DNA of 64,000 bases from contig CAXXPU010000007.1 of NCBI GenBank assembly GCA_963666875.2, positions 10,830 to 74,829 on the forward strand, read 5' to 3'. Numbering within the stretch: position 1 is the first letter of the stretch; every line of letters begins with the position of its first letter. Below the pieces are notes generated by a model that saw only the letters and a program-made list of their open reading frames with translations, did not search any database and had not been told where the DNA came from. Both the position numbers and the translations under genes were made by a program. Source of the DNA: G963662655 sp963666875. Lineage in GTDB: Bacteria > Cloacimonadota > Cloacimonadia > Cloacimonadales > JAIOQZ01. Below are positions 16,108 to 25,899 of this stretch, piece by piece.

Positions 16108-17253
16108 TTAGAATTCTTTGAGCAGGTTGGAGGCGATGATGGTGCGCTGGACCTGGTTGGTGCCTTCGTAGATCTGGGTGATCTTGGCGTCTCGCATCAT
16201 CTTCTCGACCGGGTACTCCTTCATGTAGCCGTATCCGCCGAGTATCTGCACGGCATCGACGGTCACCTTCATCGCGACGTCCGATGCAAAAGTCTTGCAC
16301 ATGGCGGATTCTTTGGCGAACTTCTTGCAGCCGGCATCGATCATGCGGGATGTGGCGTAAACGAGCGCGCGCGCGGCCTCGATCTGGGTCGCCATGTCCG
16401 CCAGCATGAACTGGATGGCCTGGAAGCTGGAGATCGGCTTGCCGAACTGCTTGCGCTCCTTGGAGTACTTCGCCGCTTCCTCGTAAGCTCCCTGCGCGAT
16501 ACCGACAGCCTGCGATCCCACCATCGGGCGCGACTTGTCGAAGGTCTTCATCGCGATCATGAAGCCCATGCCTTCTTTGCCGATGAGGTTCTCCTTCGGC
16601 ACGCGGCAGTCTTCGAAGATTAATTCGCGGGTCGCCGACGCGCGGATACCCATCTTGTCTTCCTTCTTGCCGAAGCTGAAGCCGGGCGTTCCTTTTTCGA
16701 CGATGATGCAGGACGCGCCACGGGCGCCTTTCGCCTTGTCGGTAAGCGCGAAGACGGTGTAGATGTCCGCCTCGCCGCCGTTGGTGATCCACTGCTTGGT
16801 GCCGTTGAGCACGTAGTGGTCGCCGTCGAGGACCGCGGTGGTCTCGATGCCGCCGGCGTCGGAGCCTGCGTTTGCTTCGGTGAGTCCGAAGGCGCAGAGG
16901 CGGGTTCCGTCGGCTACGTCGGGCAGGTATTTCTGCTTCTGTTCTTCCGAGCCGCTGATGAGGATGGGGTACATGCCGAGTCCGGTCGCGCCGAATCCGA
17001 GCGCCGAGCCTGCGTCAACGCGGCTGAGCTCTTCGGTCACGATGGAGAGGTCGAGCACTTTGCCGCTGATTCCGCCGTACTCTTCGGGTACGAGGATGGC
17101 GAAAAGGTCGGTCTGGGCGATGGCTTTGACCACGTCCCATGAAAACTCGTTATTCTCGTCGAGATGCTGACGAAGCGGTTTCAATTTCTCTTCTGCTACT
17201 TTCCGGGCGAGCTCTTTTATCTCGAGCTGTTCTTCAGTCAGAAAATAATCCAT
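16108..17253 (-). CDS. Acyl-CoA dehydrogenase (short-chain/butyryl type)
   Basis: GGAGG four bases upstream supports the ATG at 17253; the in-frame ATG at 17292 has no ribosome site. The 381-residue length is normal for the family. Seen in order: the N-terminal helical domain ('FLTEEQLEIKELARKV'), the FAD-binding loops 'CAFGLTEANAGSDAGG' and 'KQWITNGGEADIYTVFA', then the C-terminal helical domain ending 'KITQIYEGTNQVQRTIIA', which carries the catalytic glutamate of short-chain enzymes in YEGT. It oxidises acyl-CoA to enoyl-CoA, passing electrons to an electron-transfer flavoprotein, in fatty-acid or amino-acid fermentation. No etf genes are in view. A phosphate butyryl/acetyltransferase gene at 59 kb fits the same metabolism but is not linked. 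Confidence 0.95.
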   Translation of the reverse strand: MDYFLTEEQLEIKELARKVAEEKLKPLRQHLDENNEFSWDVVKAIAQTDLFAILVPEEYGGISGKVLDLSIVTEELSRVDAGSALGFGATGLGMYPILISGSEEQKQKYLPDVADGTRLCAFGLTEANAGSDAGGIETTAVLDGDHYVLNGTKQWITNGGEADIYTVFALTDKAKGARGASCIIVEKGTPGFSFGKKEDKMGIRASATRELIFEDCRVPKENLIGKEGMGFMIAMKTFDKSRPMVGSQAVGIAQGAYEEAAKYSKERKQFGKPISSFQAIQFMLADMATQIEAARALVYATSRMIDAGCKKFAKESAMCKTFASDVAMKVTVDAVQILGGYGYMKEYPVEKMMRDAKITQIYEGTNQVQRTIIASNLLKEF

Positions 17254-17438
17254 AATTCCTCCATGGAAGTATATTTCACATTCTGAATCCAATTTTGTGA
17301 CAGATCATTTTTCCGCAAGATATTTATCATCCGGTCCTGCTGCAAGCCGTGTCGATCGGTCGATGAAAAAGTTTCTCTTGCAAGGAAATCGGGCTAAAAT
17401 ATATGTGAACAGTCGGGAAATTAATAAAGGAAATTATC

Positions 17439-19547
17439 ATGCGAAAAGTGTTTGTCCTGATTCTCATTCTTATCGTGGGATGGAGCATGTCCGCTCTTGA
17501 ACGGCAAATCGCTGTTTATAATCTGGAAGACTGGCTCCGTACCGAGAACTCGAAACTGATTTCCGTACGACACATGCTCGACGCAGCAGGCGTACCCTTT
17601 ACCGTCGTTCCCACGATCGAGGATTGCACGGCATATCAATACATTCTTTTCACCTCGCGAATAACGGAGTCCAGCCTGACCTCCTCGGAATGCACTACGC
17701 TTACGGATTACGTCCAGGGCGGCGGAATCCTCATCGCGCCCCGTATGCAGGATCCCGACCTGTACGAGCTCTTTGGAATCGAGGGTTACACGCAGGAAAC
17801 GACCCGTCACGCCATTATCTGGCAGAGCAATTCCCCCGGCTATGAAATGATGGACGATCCACTCGAACAGGAGATATGCCTGGGCAGCGATTCGTACGAC
17901 GACGTCATTTCCACCACGAGTTACCAAACGACCACCGGCGTGATCTTCGCACTGTACGAAGACGGAACCGGCGCGGCGGTGCGAAACGCCTACGGGAGCG
18001 GGTATGCTTATACGCTGGGCGTCAGCTTCAAGGACATCATCATTCGAAATCAACTGGATAAAGACTACAACGCCAATCGGACCTATTCAAACGGATTCGA
18101 ACCCACAACCGACACGTTTTTCTTCGTGATGCGCGGCATCTATCAGCATCATACGCCGTTTTCGGTGTGGAAATACACCATCCCCGGCGATAAGCGCTCC
18201 GCCATGCTGGTTACGCATGACGTCGATAGCCAGACCGCGATCAACTGGTGCGTCGAATTCGCACAGATGGAACGACAGCACGATGTTTCCACGACCTATA
18301 ACATCACCACCCGGTATTTCAGCGACTACTATATCGGTAACCTCTGGACGCCGGCAAATCTTGTCGAACTCAATCAGATTTCACTCTACAACCATGCGAT
18401 CGGTTCCCACTCCGTCACTCACGCACCGGACTTCAACAGCGAGACGATCTTCCCCGTCGGAACCACCGGAAACGACACGATCAATTACCGGCCTCATTAC
18501 AATGGCGAATATACAGTAGGTGGAACGGTTTATGGAGAGCTGGAAGTATCCAGGGACCTCCTTGTGCAGGAACTCGGCGCGAATGTGATGGGATTCCGCA
18601 GCGGACACCTTTCATTCAATCCCATGCAAATCAATATTCTGGACTCGCTCGGTTACCATTTCGATTCATCGATGAGCGCCAACGACGTCCTGACGAATTT
18701 CCCCTACTACATGACGTACAGCCTCTCATACAATGAACAATTGTCCAATATTCTGGAACTCCCAATGACGATTTCCGATGTGGGCTGGGACGAAGAAACA
18801 CAGCAGGCAATGTACGAGATGTGGATCGACGTAACCGAAAGGAATGCCGCGAATTACGCTCCCACCAACTTGCTGATACATCCCAATCGCGACTGGAAAC
18901 TCGCTCGGGAACGGATGTTCATTGAGAATCTACCGGACGATATACTCTTCACGACCATGGAAGACTACGGCGATTTCTGGATGTGGCGAAATCAACTCGA
19001 ATTCAATTCGTACCTGTACGGGGATACTCTCCTGATAGTAATCCAATCTTCGCTGCCCGATCGCGACGACCTCTCGTTCATTCTCGATGGCGGTACGTTT
19101 CTTGACCATATTTCGGTACAGACCCCCATCGGGGAGGTGCTCGATTTCACGGAGGTTTACTTCAATAGCGGCAATTTACAGATCATCATCGATCCATACT
19201 CCGTTCAGCCACCGCAAGCGCTTGCGGCTCCCGAAAACGTCACGATCAGCATCAACAACGACGATGTGAAGCTGAACTGGCGTCGCGTTTCGACCACCGT
19301 TGAAGGAGAGCCGGCGCAGCCCGATGGCTATCTGGTTTTCTACAGCGAGTACCCTTCCGAGGACGACCTCTTCTTCTACCATGGTTTCACTACTACCACG
19401 CAGTATTTCCATTACGGTGCCGCGCAGTTCTCCGACAGCATGTACTACCGTATCGTGGCGTATAGAAATATCGATGGATTCCGCTGGAATGAGCCTCCCG
19501 GTCTCATCCCCGGCGTGACCACGCTGAAGGAGTTTCTCTCTCGATAG
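17439..19547 (+). CDS. Secreted polysaccharide-deacetylase-like protein with FnIII domain
   Basis: A 702-residue protein with a signal peptide (MRKVFVLILILIVGWSMSA) and AAGGA before the ATG. Residues of about 25-190 resemble a glutamine-amidotransferase-like fold ('YILFTSRITESSLTS', 'YVQGGGILIAPRM'). Residues of about 245-480 resemble a NodB-like carbohydrate esterase: 'LVTHDVDS' (metal-binding Asp pair in the variant form D-V-D), 'IGSHSVTHAPDF' (H-x-x-x-H) and 'VMGFRSGHLSFNP'. The end (about 585-690) is a fibronectin type III domain ('PENVTISINNDDVKLNWRRV', 'YYRIVAYRNID'). It has no C-terminal sorting module, unlike its neighbours. Activity on chitin-, peptidoglycan- or exopolysaccharide-like glycans is possible; substrate unknown. 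Confidence 0.72.
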   Translation: MRKVFVLILILIVGWSMSALERQIAVYNLEDWLRTENSKLISVRHMLDAAGVPFTVVPTIEDCTAYQYILFTSRITESSLTSSECTTLTDYVQGGGILIAPRMQDPDLYELFGIEGYTQETTRHAIIWQSNSPGYEMMDDPLEQEICLGSDSYDDVISTTSYQTTTGVIFALYEDGTGAAVRNAYGSGYAYTLGVSFKDIIIRNQLDKDYNANRTYSNGFEPTTDTFFFVMRGIYQHHTPFSVWKYTIPGDKRSAMLVTHDVDSQTAINWCVEFAQMERQHDVSTTYNITTRYFSDYYIGNLWTPANLVELNQISLYNHAIGSHSVTHAPDFNSETIFPVGTTGNDTINYRPHYNGEYTVGGTVYGELEVSRDLLVQELGANVMGFRSGHLSFNPMQINILDSLGYHFDSSMSANDVLTNFPYYMTYSLSYNEQLSNILELPMTISDVGWDEETQQAMYEMWIDVTERNAANYAPTNLLIHPNRDWKLARERMFIENLPDDILFTTMEDYGDFWMWRNQLEFNSYLYGDTLLIVIQSSLPDRDDLSFILDGGTFLDHISVQTPIGEVLDFTEVYFNSGNLQIIIDPYSVQPPQALAAPENVTISINNDDVKLNWRRVSTTVEGEPAQPDGYLVFYSEYPSEDDLFFYHGFTTTTQYFHYGAAQFSDSMYYRIVAYRNIDGFRWNEPPGLIPGVTTLKEFLSR

Positions 19548-19566
19548 TTCCATCTTCCTTCCTCGA

Positions 19567-19583
19567 ATGGCAGAAGTTTTGCA
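19567..19583 (+). promoter_or_regulatory. Possible sigma-54 (-24/-12) promoter
   Basis: ATGGCAGAAGTTTTGCA has GG at 19569-19570 and GC at 19581-19582, the exact 12-base offset of RpoN promoters (TGGCA-N8-TTGCA form). It lies 75 bases before the start of the next secreted-protein gene. Confidence 0.5.
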
Positions 19584-19657
19584 CATAGGTGAACGGGGGT
19601 TAATTTCATGAAACACCGATAAACCGGCGAAAGCCTTTCCAAGCGAGGAGGATTACA

Positions 19658-21994
19658 ATGAAAGCATTTTTCACACTGTTCCTATATGTACTTGCACTGT
19701 CCGTGTTCGGACAGGGCTTGATCGATAATCCCGAGAGCGTCGTATATGACTACGAGCATGATCGTTACCTGGTCTCCAGTTGGGGCAACGAAATGATCGT
19801 TGCGATCGACGAGGAAGGGAACCAGACAGCTTTTTTGGAAGATCTCGGGCAGATATTGGGTATCCATCTGCGCGGCAACCGTCTTTACGTCTCCAGCGGC
19901 AACCGCCTAAAAAGCTATTCGCTGGAGAACGGCGAACCGATCATGAACCTCTACATCTCCTGCGTAAACGGCCTTGACGGTATAACTTCTGATGACCACG
20001 GCTATATCTATGTGCTGGACACGGTCGGCAGACTGCACCGCGTCGATCCGGAGACGGAAACCAGTGAGATGATTGTCTCGGAGGGGCTTCCCAACCTCGT
20101 GCAGGATCTGGTTTACGACCGCTTCAATCACCGGCTGGTCATCGCCTCCTGGGAACTCAATGCCCCGATCACGACCTATGACCTGGAAACGCAGGCTGTC
20201 GAGGCCGCTGTCGAAACGATCGGGCGGTTTGACGGGATCAACATCGATTATAACGGAAACTTCTACCTCGCCTGTCACAGGAATCAGAGCGTCATGAAGT
20301 GGGGTAACGACCTGACCGGTGAACCGGTGACTGTCGCCACCGGCCTGGATGCCCCGGCAGGCTTGTGCTACAACGGTCGCGCGAATGAACTCGCTGTTCC
20401 AAATTTCGACGGCAGCTTCATCAGTTATATCAGTCTCGGGAATCCATTCCAATTCGAGGCGCATTCCATCGAGAACGCTCTGACCAATGCCAACAACCTC
20501 TGTCTGGCGGATGTCGATCTCGACGGGATCGAGGATATCGTCGCGGCAGGAACGGATCAGGTTCACTACTGGCTGGGTGGAGGTTTTTCTTCAGGTGTGT
20601 TACCTGGAAACTACGAGGGTAACTGTTATGTGCGTGCGTTCGATATGGACGGCGATGAGGATGACGATATCCTCTATTGCTGCATGGAGAATGGAAAGGT
20701 CGGCTGGATCGAAATCGACGATGTTCTTACCGAGCATATTATCGACAATGACATGACAAACGTCCGGTCGATCGACGCCGGAGATTTCGACCGGGACGAC
20801 GATGTCGATGTTGTTTGCGCGGTTGGAGATGCTTCGGAAGGCGGTATCGTGCTGTACGAGAATACCGGCAATATGAATTTCAGCGATCCGGTACATCTAC
20901 CCGACGATGCGGACTCTTATCGCTCCGCACGTTTTTTCGACAAGGATGGCGACCTCGATCTGGATGTAGTGGCGTGCGGGTACAACGAGGATGGCGTCGG
21001 TTGGTGGGAAAATCAGGGTGACGATGGCTATACCCGCCGCGGCCTCGATTCGTCGTTCGACGGTGGAAGTTGCGTTGCTGTTGCCGACATGAACAACGAC
21101 GATGCCACGGATGTCGTAGGAGCTTCGTGGATGGATAATCGGGTGAAGATGTGGCGTCAATACAACGGCAGTTACTATCAAACGCCGATCGACAGCGATG
21201 TCCCTGGTGCGCGATGGGTCGAACCGGTTGACTTCAACGACGACGGCGAGATGGATGTCATCGGCTGCGGGGATTCTCCCGGTACGGTCTATTGGTGGCG
21301 GAAGTCGGCGGAATACGATTTCACGCCCTATTCTTTCGATCTTCCGGGCGCTCGTTGCGTCACGTCGCACGATTTCAACGACGACTCCTTGCCGGATATC
21401 GCGGTCGTGACCGGCTCCGAGCTTTTCTGGCTGGAGGGAACCGCCGCGACATCGCCCGTACGGGCGGAATTCGACGTCTATCGGATCTACGGTACACGCT
21501 TGCGGACGTATCGTTTCGTTGATCGGTCCAGCGGTCATGACCTCACATGGACGTGGGACTTCAATAATGACGGCACAATCGACTCCGAAGAGCAGTATCC
21601 GTACTTCACCTACGAGGAATACGGAGAATACACTGTCAGCCTTACCGTGTCGAACGGCGAGGAGAGCCACACCCTGACGATACCGGACTTCATCGTGTAC
21701 GAACAGACCGCGGCGGAAGAAGTTACTGAACAACCGCTCGAAATTGGTTTCAGCGCGGTTCCGAATCCCTTCAATCCATCGACGACGATCCACTACTCCC
21801 TGCCGGAGAAACGCACCGTGACGTTCACCGTGTACGATGTCCGGGGACGGAAGGTGGATCAACTGACGGAGCGCGGTCAGAAGGGCTCGAATGCGGTCAC
21901 ATGGAACGCGGAGGGGCTTTCCTCCGGGATCTATTTCATTCGGATGAGAGCAGGTGATTGTAATCGAACATGCAAAGTCATGATTCTCAAATAG
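19658..21994 (+). CDS. Secreted beta-propeller/FG-GAP/PKD protein with C-terminal sorting domain
   Basis: The 778-residue product starts with a signal peptide (MKAFFTLFLYVLALSVFGQG) after a strong GAGGAGG. Residues of about 20-265 look like an SMP-30/NHL-type beta-propeller. About 270-600 are FG-GAP/VCBS-like repeats with D-x-D-x-D-G calcium loops ('DVDLDGIEDIVAAG', 'DMDGDEDDDILYC', 'DFNDDGEMDVIGCG'). About 605-680 is a PKD domain ('WTWDFNNDGTIDSE'). The last about 80 residues are a Por/T9SS-type sorting module ('VPNPFNPSTTIHYSLPEK' to 'RTCKVMILK'). Such proteins are exported through the periplasm and anchored or released at the cell surface. Binding partner unknown. Confidence 0.88.
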   Translation: MKAFFTLFLYVLALSVFGQGLIDNPESVVYDYEHDRYLVSSWGNEMIVAIDEEGNQTAFLEDLGQILGIHLRGNRLYVSSGNRLKSYSLENGEPIMNLYISCVNGLDGITSDDHGYIYVLDTVGRLHRVDPETETSEMIVSEGLPNLVQDLVYDRFNHRLVIASWELNAPITTYDLETQAVEAAVETIGRFDGINIDYNGNFYLACHRNQSVMKWGNDLTGEPVTVATGLDAPAGLCYNGRANELAVPNFDGSFISYISLGNPFQFEAHSIENALTNANNLCLADVDLDGIEDIVAAGTDQVHYWLGGGFSSGVLPGNYEGNCYVRAFDMDGDEDDDILYCCMENGKVGWIEIDDVLTEHIIDNDMTNVRSIDAGDFDRDDDVDVVCAVGDASEGGIVLYENTGNMNFSDPVHLPDDADSYRSARFFDKDGDLDLDVVACGYNEDGVGWWENQGDDGYTRRGLDSSFDGGSCVAVADMNNDDATDVVGASWMDNRVKMWRQYNGSYYQTPIDSDVPGARWVEPVDFNDDGEMDVIGCGDSPGTVYWWRKSAEYDFTPYSFDLPGARCVTSHDFNDDSLPDIAVVTGSELFWLEGTAATSPVRAEFDVYRIYGTRLRTYRFVDRSSGHDLTWTWDFNNDGTIDSEEQYPYFTYEEYGEYTVSLTVSNGEESHTLTIPDFIVYEQTAAEEVTEQPLEIGFSAVPNPFNPSTTIHYSLPEKRTVTFTVYDVRGRKVDQLTERGQKGSNAVTWNAEGLSSGIYFIRMRAGDCNRTCKVMILK

Positions 21995-22246
21995 GCATTT
22001 ACAATTCATCGATAAGGGAGAGTCTTCTGGCTCTCCTATCATTATTATGTTCTCATGTATGGGGATAACTCAAAAAAAGCTTGCAATCCTTTGTCTTATT
22101 TGGTAGGTTGCCGAATGGAATAACGTGATGTACATGGTCAGCGTCGCCATTTTTACAGCAATTCGTATAGCATTCACAGAACCGGTGACTGAATCGCAAG
22201 AAGTTATCGCGTGATGATGTATTTCACCGTGGTGCAGGAGGATTGA

Positions 22247-25072
22247 ATGCGAACAATGCGCTCAAAGCTGTTGATCGGTATTGCAGGTCTGATGCTGATA
22301 ACGATTACGCTCGTCGTTTTTTTTACCTGGAACATTACACGTAAAACGCTTCATCAGCAACAGGAATCGGAAGCTCAAAACCTTTTGGTTTTCACACACC
22401 TTCTCGTCGAAACCGAACATCAGAGCATCCTGTTTCATGAACAGGAGATGTTGCGAACACGGCAGGATGAGCTTCGAGACATCATCGATACCGTTTTCTC
22501 GTTTCTCAAAATCCTCTTCAAAGAGAGTCGTGATGGCAAGATTACGGAACAGATGGCGCAACAGGAAGCGCTCGATTATCTCGAGAATATCCGCTACGAT
22601 TCGGGCATCGGCTATATATGGGTGAACGATACGAGTAAACCGATCCCCCGTATGGTGATGCACCCCGAAATCCCTTCACTCAACGGCAAAATCCTCGATG
22701 ATCCCGCATATAACTGCGCTTATGGAACCAACCTCAACCTGTTCTCGGCGTTCCGGAATGTATGCGAGAACGATGGCGAGGGCTTTGTCGGTTATATGTG
22801 GCCCAAGCCTATGCCGGACGGCTCGATCGGCGCTGAGCAACCGAAGCTTTCGTATGTCCGGATGTTTCAGCCCTGGCAGTGGGTCATTGGTACCGGACTT
22901 TACATCGACGATATCAAGGCGAGCGCCGATAACCGTCTCGAGGTGGTCAAGAACGAGCTTCAGGAAGCCCTGATGCGGCTGCGTATCAACAGTAGCGGAT
23001 ACGTGTTCATCTTCAACGGTAAGCAGGAGTTTATAACGCATCCGCTCCTGAATACGCTGAGTGAGATTAATATTCAGAATCCCGATACGGGTAACTTGAT
23101 CCTGGAAGACCTGATTCAGGCTTCGAAAAATGGAGAAAACAAGCTCGAATACCATTGGAACCGCCCCGGGTACGACCAGAACCGGTTCATCTATCCGAAG
23201 ATCGCATACCTCACGCATTTCGAGCCACTCGACTGGTACATCGCCGCGTCCTACTACATCGACGACGTGCAACGCCCGGCAGTTGAATTACGTGGTCGAA
23301 TATTACTGATATCGATCCTTGTTCTCATGATCGCCGTATGGGGTGCTTTTATTCTCTCGAAGCACATCACACGCCCCCTCAAGCAGCTTGCCCTGGATGC
23401 GAATCGCATCCGTCAAAAAGGCATCAAGGGTCAGACAATCATCGAGGCAGGTCCGACAGAGACGGTCGAGCTGGGTCATGTACTGAACGAAATGCTGGCG
23501 TCGCTTCGGGCGACAGAGATCTCGCTACTTGAAAGTCGCGAGGATCTTCGGATTACGCTCAATTCTATCGGCGATGCCGTAATCGCGACCGATGAAAGAA
23601 GCAACATCACGCGTATGAATCCGGAAGCGGAAAAGATTACGGGTTGGCGTTTCGAGCATGCCCAGGGAAAGCATATCAGCGATGTGTTGATACTCCTGGA
23701 TCAACATACGCGAGATTCAATCAAATCGCCGTCTGAGGTGGTTATCGCAACCCTCGAAATCACGTCGTTCAAGGATCCCGTAATTCTGGTGGCGAGAAAT
23801 GGCAAGGAGTGTATCATTTCCGATAGCGCTGCGCCGATTATAAATCCGGATGGGATCTTGATCGGGTCTGTCATTGTCTTTCGCGACATCACCGATCAGC
23901 TCGAAGCGGAGAAGCAGCTTCATCAGCGTCAGAAGATGGACTCGATCGGACAGCTCGCGGGGGGGATTGCCCATGATTTCAACAACATGCTGGCAGGGAT
24001 ACTGGGATTTGCCGAGTTGCTTGGGCTGGAAGTCCAGAACAATCCGAACTTGATGAAGATGACGGACGGTATTTCGAAATCGGCGGTACGGGCATCGGAA
24101 CTTGTCAGTAAGCTGCTGTCATTCGCACGCGAGAATCCGATCATCTACAAGGAATTCGATTTCCACGATTGCCTCGATGATGCGATGGTTCTTCTGCAAC
24201 GAAGCCTGGATCGTTCGATTGATCTTAAAATAGACAAGCGAGCCACGCAATCGCTCATCAAGGGCGATGTCGCAGAGATCGAGAACATCCTGTTGAACCT
24301 GGGGATAAACGCCAGAGATGCCATGCCGAATGGCGGCACACTTATATTCGAGACAGATAACGTCTTCCTCGATCCTGCTTTCTGTAACGCCAGTACATTC
24401 GATATCGAGAGCGGCGAATATATGCTTGTGAAATGCACCGACACCGGCGTCGGCATTCCGTCGAAGCTTCTCGACAACATCTTCGAGCCATACTTCACGA
24501 CCAAGGAGGTCGGCAAGGGAAGCGGATTGGGGCTTGCGGCAGTATTCGGAACTGTCCAGTCGCATCGCGGGGCGATATCCGTATATAGCGAGGTTGGCAC
24601 GGGAACGACGTTCCATTTCTATCTGCCCGTAATCGCATCGGCTGATAGCAATGAGTCCCCTGCGACCGCCGATATCGTGTTCCGGGGTGAGGGCGGCGTG
24701 CTGGTCATCGATGACGAAGTGCTCGTACGCAGGATGTCTCAGAGCGTATTGAGCGCGATCGGCTATTCCGTGTATCTTGCCACGGATGGCATCGAGGGTT
24801 TGAAGATGTATCGGGAGATCAAGGACAAGGTGCAAGTCATCATTCTCGATATGATCATGCCCAACATGACCGGCGAGGTTTGCTTCCACGAGCTAAAAAA
24901 GATCAATCCTCACGCCAGGATCATCGTTTCATCCGGTTTCGCTCATAATGACGCAATCGATAAGCTGCTGAAAGACGGCGCGATCGGATATATCAAGAAA
25001 CCCTACACGGTTCGCAATATCAGCAAGCTGCTCCACGAGGTGATGGCGAAAGAGGATACGGCAAACGATTGA
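22247..25072 (+). CDS. Cache-HAMP-PAS hybrid sensor histidine kinase with receiver domain
   Basis: AGGAGG five bases upstream fixes the start. The 941-residue protein has a membrane span near residues 9-29, then a large extracytoplasmic sensor of two Cache-like halves (about 40-345; 'GIGYIWVNDTSKPIPRMVMH', 'SGYVFIFNGKQEFITHP'), a second span (about 350-372), HAMP (about 373-425) and PAS (about 430-550). A HisKA domain follows with the phosphorylated His in 'GGIAHDFNNMLAGILG' (about 571), then an HATPase with N, G1 and G2 boxes ('NLGINARDAMPNGG', 'DTGVGIP', 'GKGSGLGLAA'), and a C-terminal receiver with Asp in 'VIILDMIMPNMTG' (about 866). Cache sensors usually bind small organic acids or amino acids. 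No DNA-binding partner is adjacent, so the output is unknown. Confidence 0.93.
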   Translation: MRTMRSKLLIGIAGLMLITITLVVFFTWNITRKTLHQQQESEAQNLLVFTHLLVETEHQSILFHEQEMLRTRQDELRDIIDTVFSFLKILFKESRDGKITEQMAQQEALDYLENIRYDSGIGYIWVNDTSKPIPRMVMHPEIPSLNGKILDDPAYNCAYGTNLNLFSAFRNVCENDGEGFVGYMWPKPMPDGSIGAEQPKLSYVRMFQPWQWVIGTGLYIDDIKASADNRLEVVKNELQEALMRLRINSSGYVFIFNGKQEFITHPLLNTLSEINIQNPDTGNLILEDLIQASKNGENKLEYHWNRPGYDQNRFIYPKIAYLTHFEPLDWYIAASYYIDDVQRPAVELRGRILLISILVLMIAVWGAFILSKHITRPLKQLALDANRIRQKGIKGQTIIEAGPTETVELGHVLNEMLASLRATEISLLESREDLRITLNSIGDAVIATDERSNITRMNPEAEKITGWRFEHAQGKHISDVLILLDQHTRDSIKSPSEVVIATLEITSFKDPVILVARNGKECIISDSAAPIINPDGILIGSVIVFRDITDQLEAEKQLHQRQKMDSIGQLAGGIAHDFNNMLAGILGFAELLGLEVQNNPNLMKMTDGISKSAVRASELVSKLLSFARENPIIYKEFDFHDCLDDAMVLLQRSLDRSIDLKIDKRATQSLIKGDVAEIENILLNLGINARDAMPNGGTLIFETDNVFLDPAFCNASTFDIESGEYMLVKCTDTGVGIPSKLLDNIFEPYFTTKEVGKGSGLGLAAVFGTVQSHRGAISVYSEVGTGTTFHFYLPVIASADSNESPATADIVFRGEGGVLVIDDEVLVRRMSQSVLSAIGYSVYLATDGIEGLKMYREIKDKVQVIILDMIMPNMTGEVCFHELKKINPHARIIVSSGFAHNDAIDKLLKDGAIGYIKKPYTVRNISKLLHEVMAKEDTAND

Positions 25073-25159
25073 TTTGTACTCTGTTCGGCAAATTGAACTT
25101 GACTTGATTATTATTGCCTGCGATGAATACATGCGGGAAATTCAAGCAAAGGAACCGGT

Positions 25160-25888
25160 ATGCCGAGCAAACTCAAGTTATCACTAATCCGTAAAACGAA
25201 AGGTATCCTCTACAGGTCGCGAATCCATCGATATCTGGGCTTTCTGGAAAAACCGCTTCTGACCCTTTCATACCTGATCAAGGCATCGCGCTGGATCGAC
25301 GCGCACCGGGATGTGCCGCTCAACGATTTCTATACGCCGGTACGGGACTACAACAAACGCTACCGGGCTTACAAATACCTCCTGGAAATGGAGAAACTCG
25401 ATAAGGCGATCGACTATCTGGAGTTCGGCGTTTACGGTGGAAAGTCGTTCAAGTGGTGGGCGGATGCGAACCGCGACTCGCAATCGCGCTTTGTGGGATT
25501 CGACACCTTCTCCGGCCTGCCCGAGGACTGGAATCTCTTCAAGAAGGGCGAGATGTCGGTCGGTGGAAACATCCCCGAGATGGACGAAAAACGTTGTAGC
25601 TTCGAGGTGGGTCTCTTCCAGGATACACTGCCCGGTTTCCTGCGGAAATTCCAGCGTCGCAATCGGCTGGTGATCCACATGGACGCAGACCTCTATTCCT
25701 CCACGCTCTATGTCCTGACCTCGCTGGCGCCGATCCTGCAAAAGGGCGATATCATCCTCTTCGACGAATTCAATATTCCCCTGCACGAGTTCCGCGCATT
25801 CACGGATTTCGTCGAATCGTATTATTTCAAGGTAAAAATCTTGACAGCGATAAATAATTATTATCAAATCAGTATCAAAATCGAGTAA
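25160..25888 (+). CDS. TylF/Methyltransf_24-like methyltransferase
   Basis: A 242-residue protein with AAAGGA before the ATG. It shows 'YLEFGVYGGKSFKWWAD' (SAM motif I region, about residues 91-107), 'FVGFDTFSGLPEDW' (motif II acidic residue, about 113-126), 'VIHMDADLYSSTLYVL' (about 173-188) and 'GDIILFDEFN' (about 195-204), a pattern shared by macrocin O-methyltransferase-like (TylF) and related sugar or small-molecule methyltransferases. The metal-binding D-x-D in HMDAD is present. The stop overlaps the upstream in-frame ATG of the GLUG gene, and the two may be transcribed together. An attachment to surface glycans is possible but not shown. Confidence 0.82.
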   Translation: MPSKLKLSLIRKTKGILYRSRIHRYLGFLEKPLLTLSYLIKASRWIDAHRDVPLNDFYTPVRDYNKRYRAYKYLLEMEKLDKAIDYLEFGVYGGKSFKWWADANRDSQSRFVGFDTFSGLPEDWNLFKKGEMSVGGNIPEMDEKRCSFEVGLFQDTLPGFLRKFQRRNRLVIHMDADLYSSTLYVLTSLAPILQKGDIILFDEFNIPLHEFRAFTDFVESYYFKVKILTAINNYYQISIKIE

Positions 25889-25899
25889 TGGAGGCTGGT

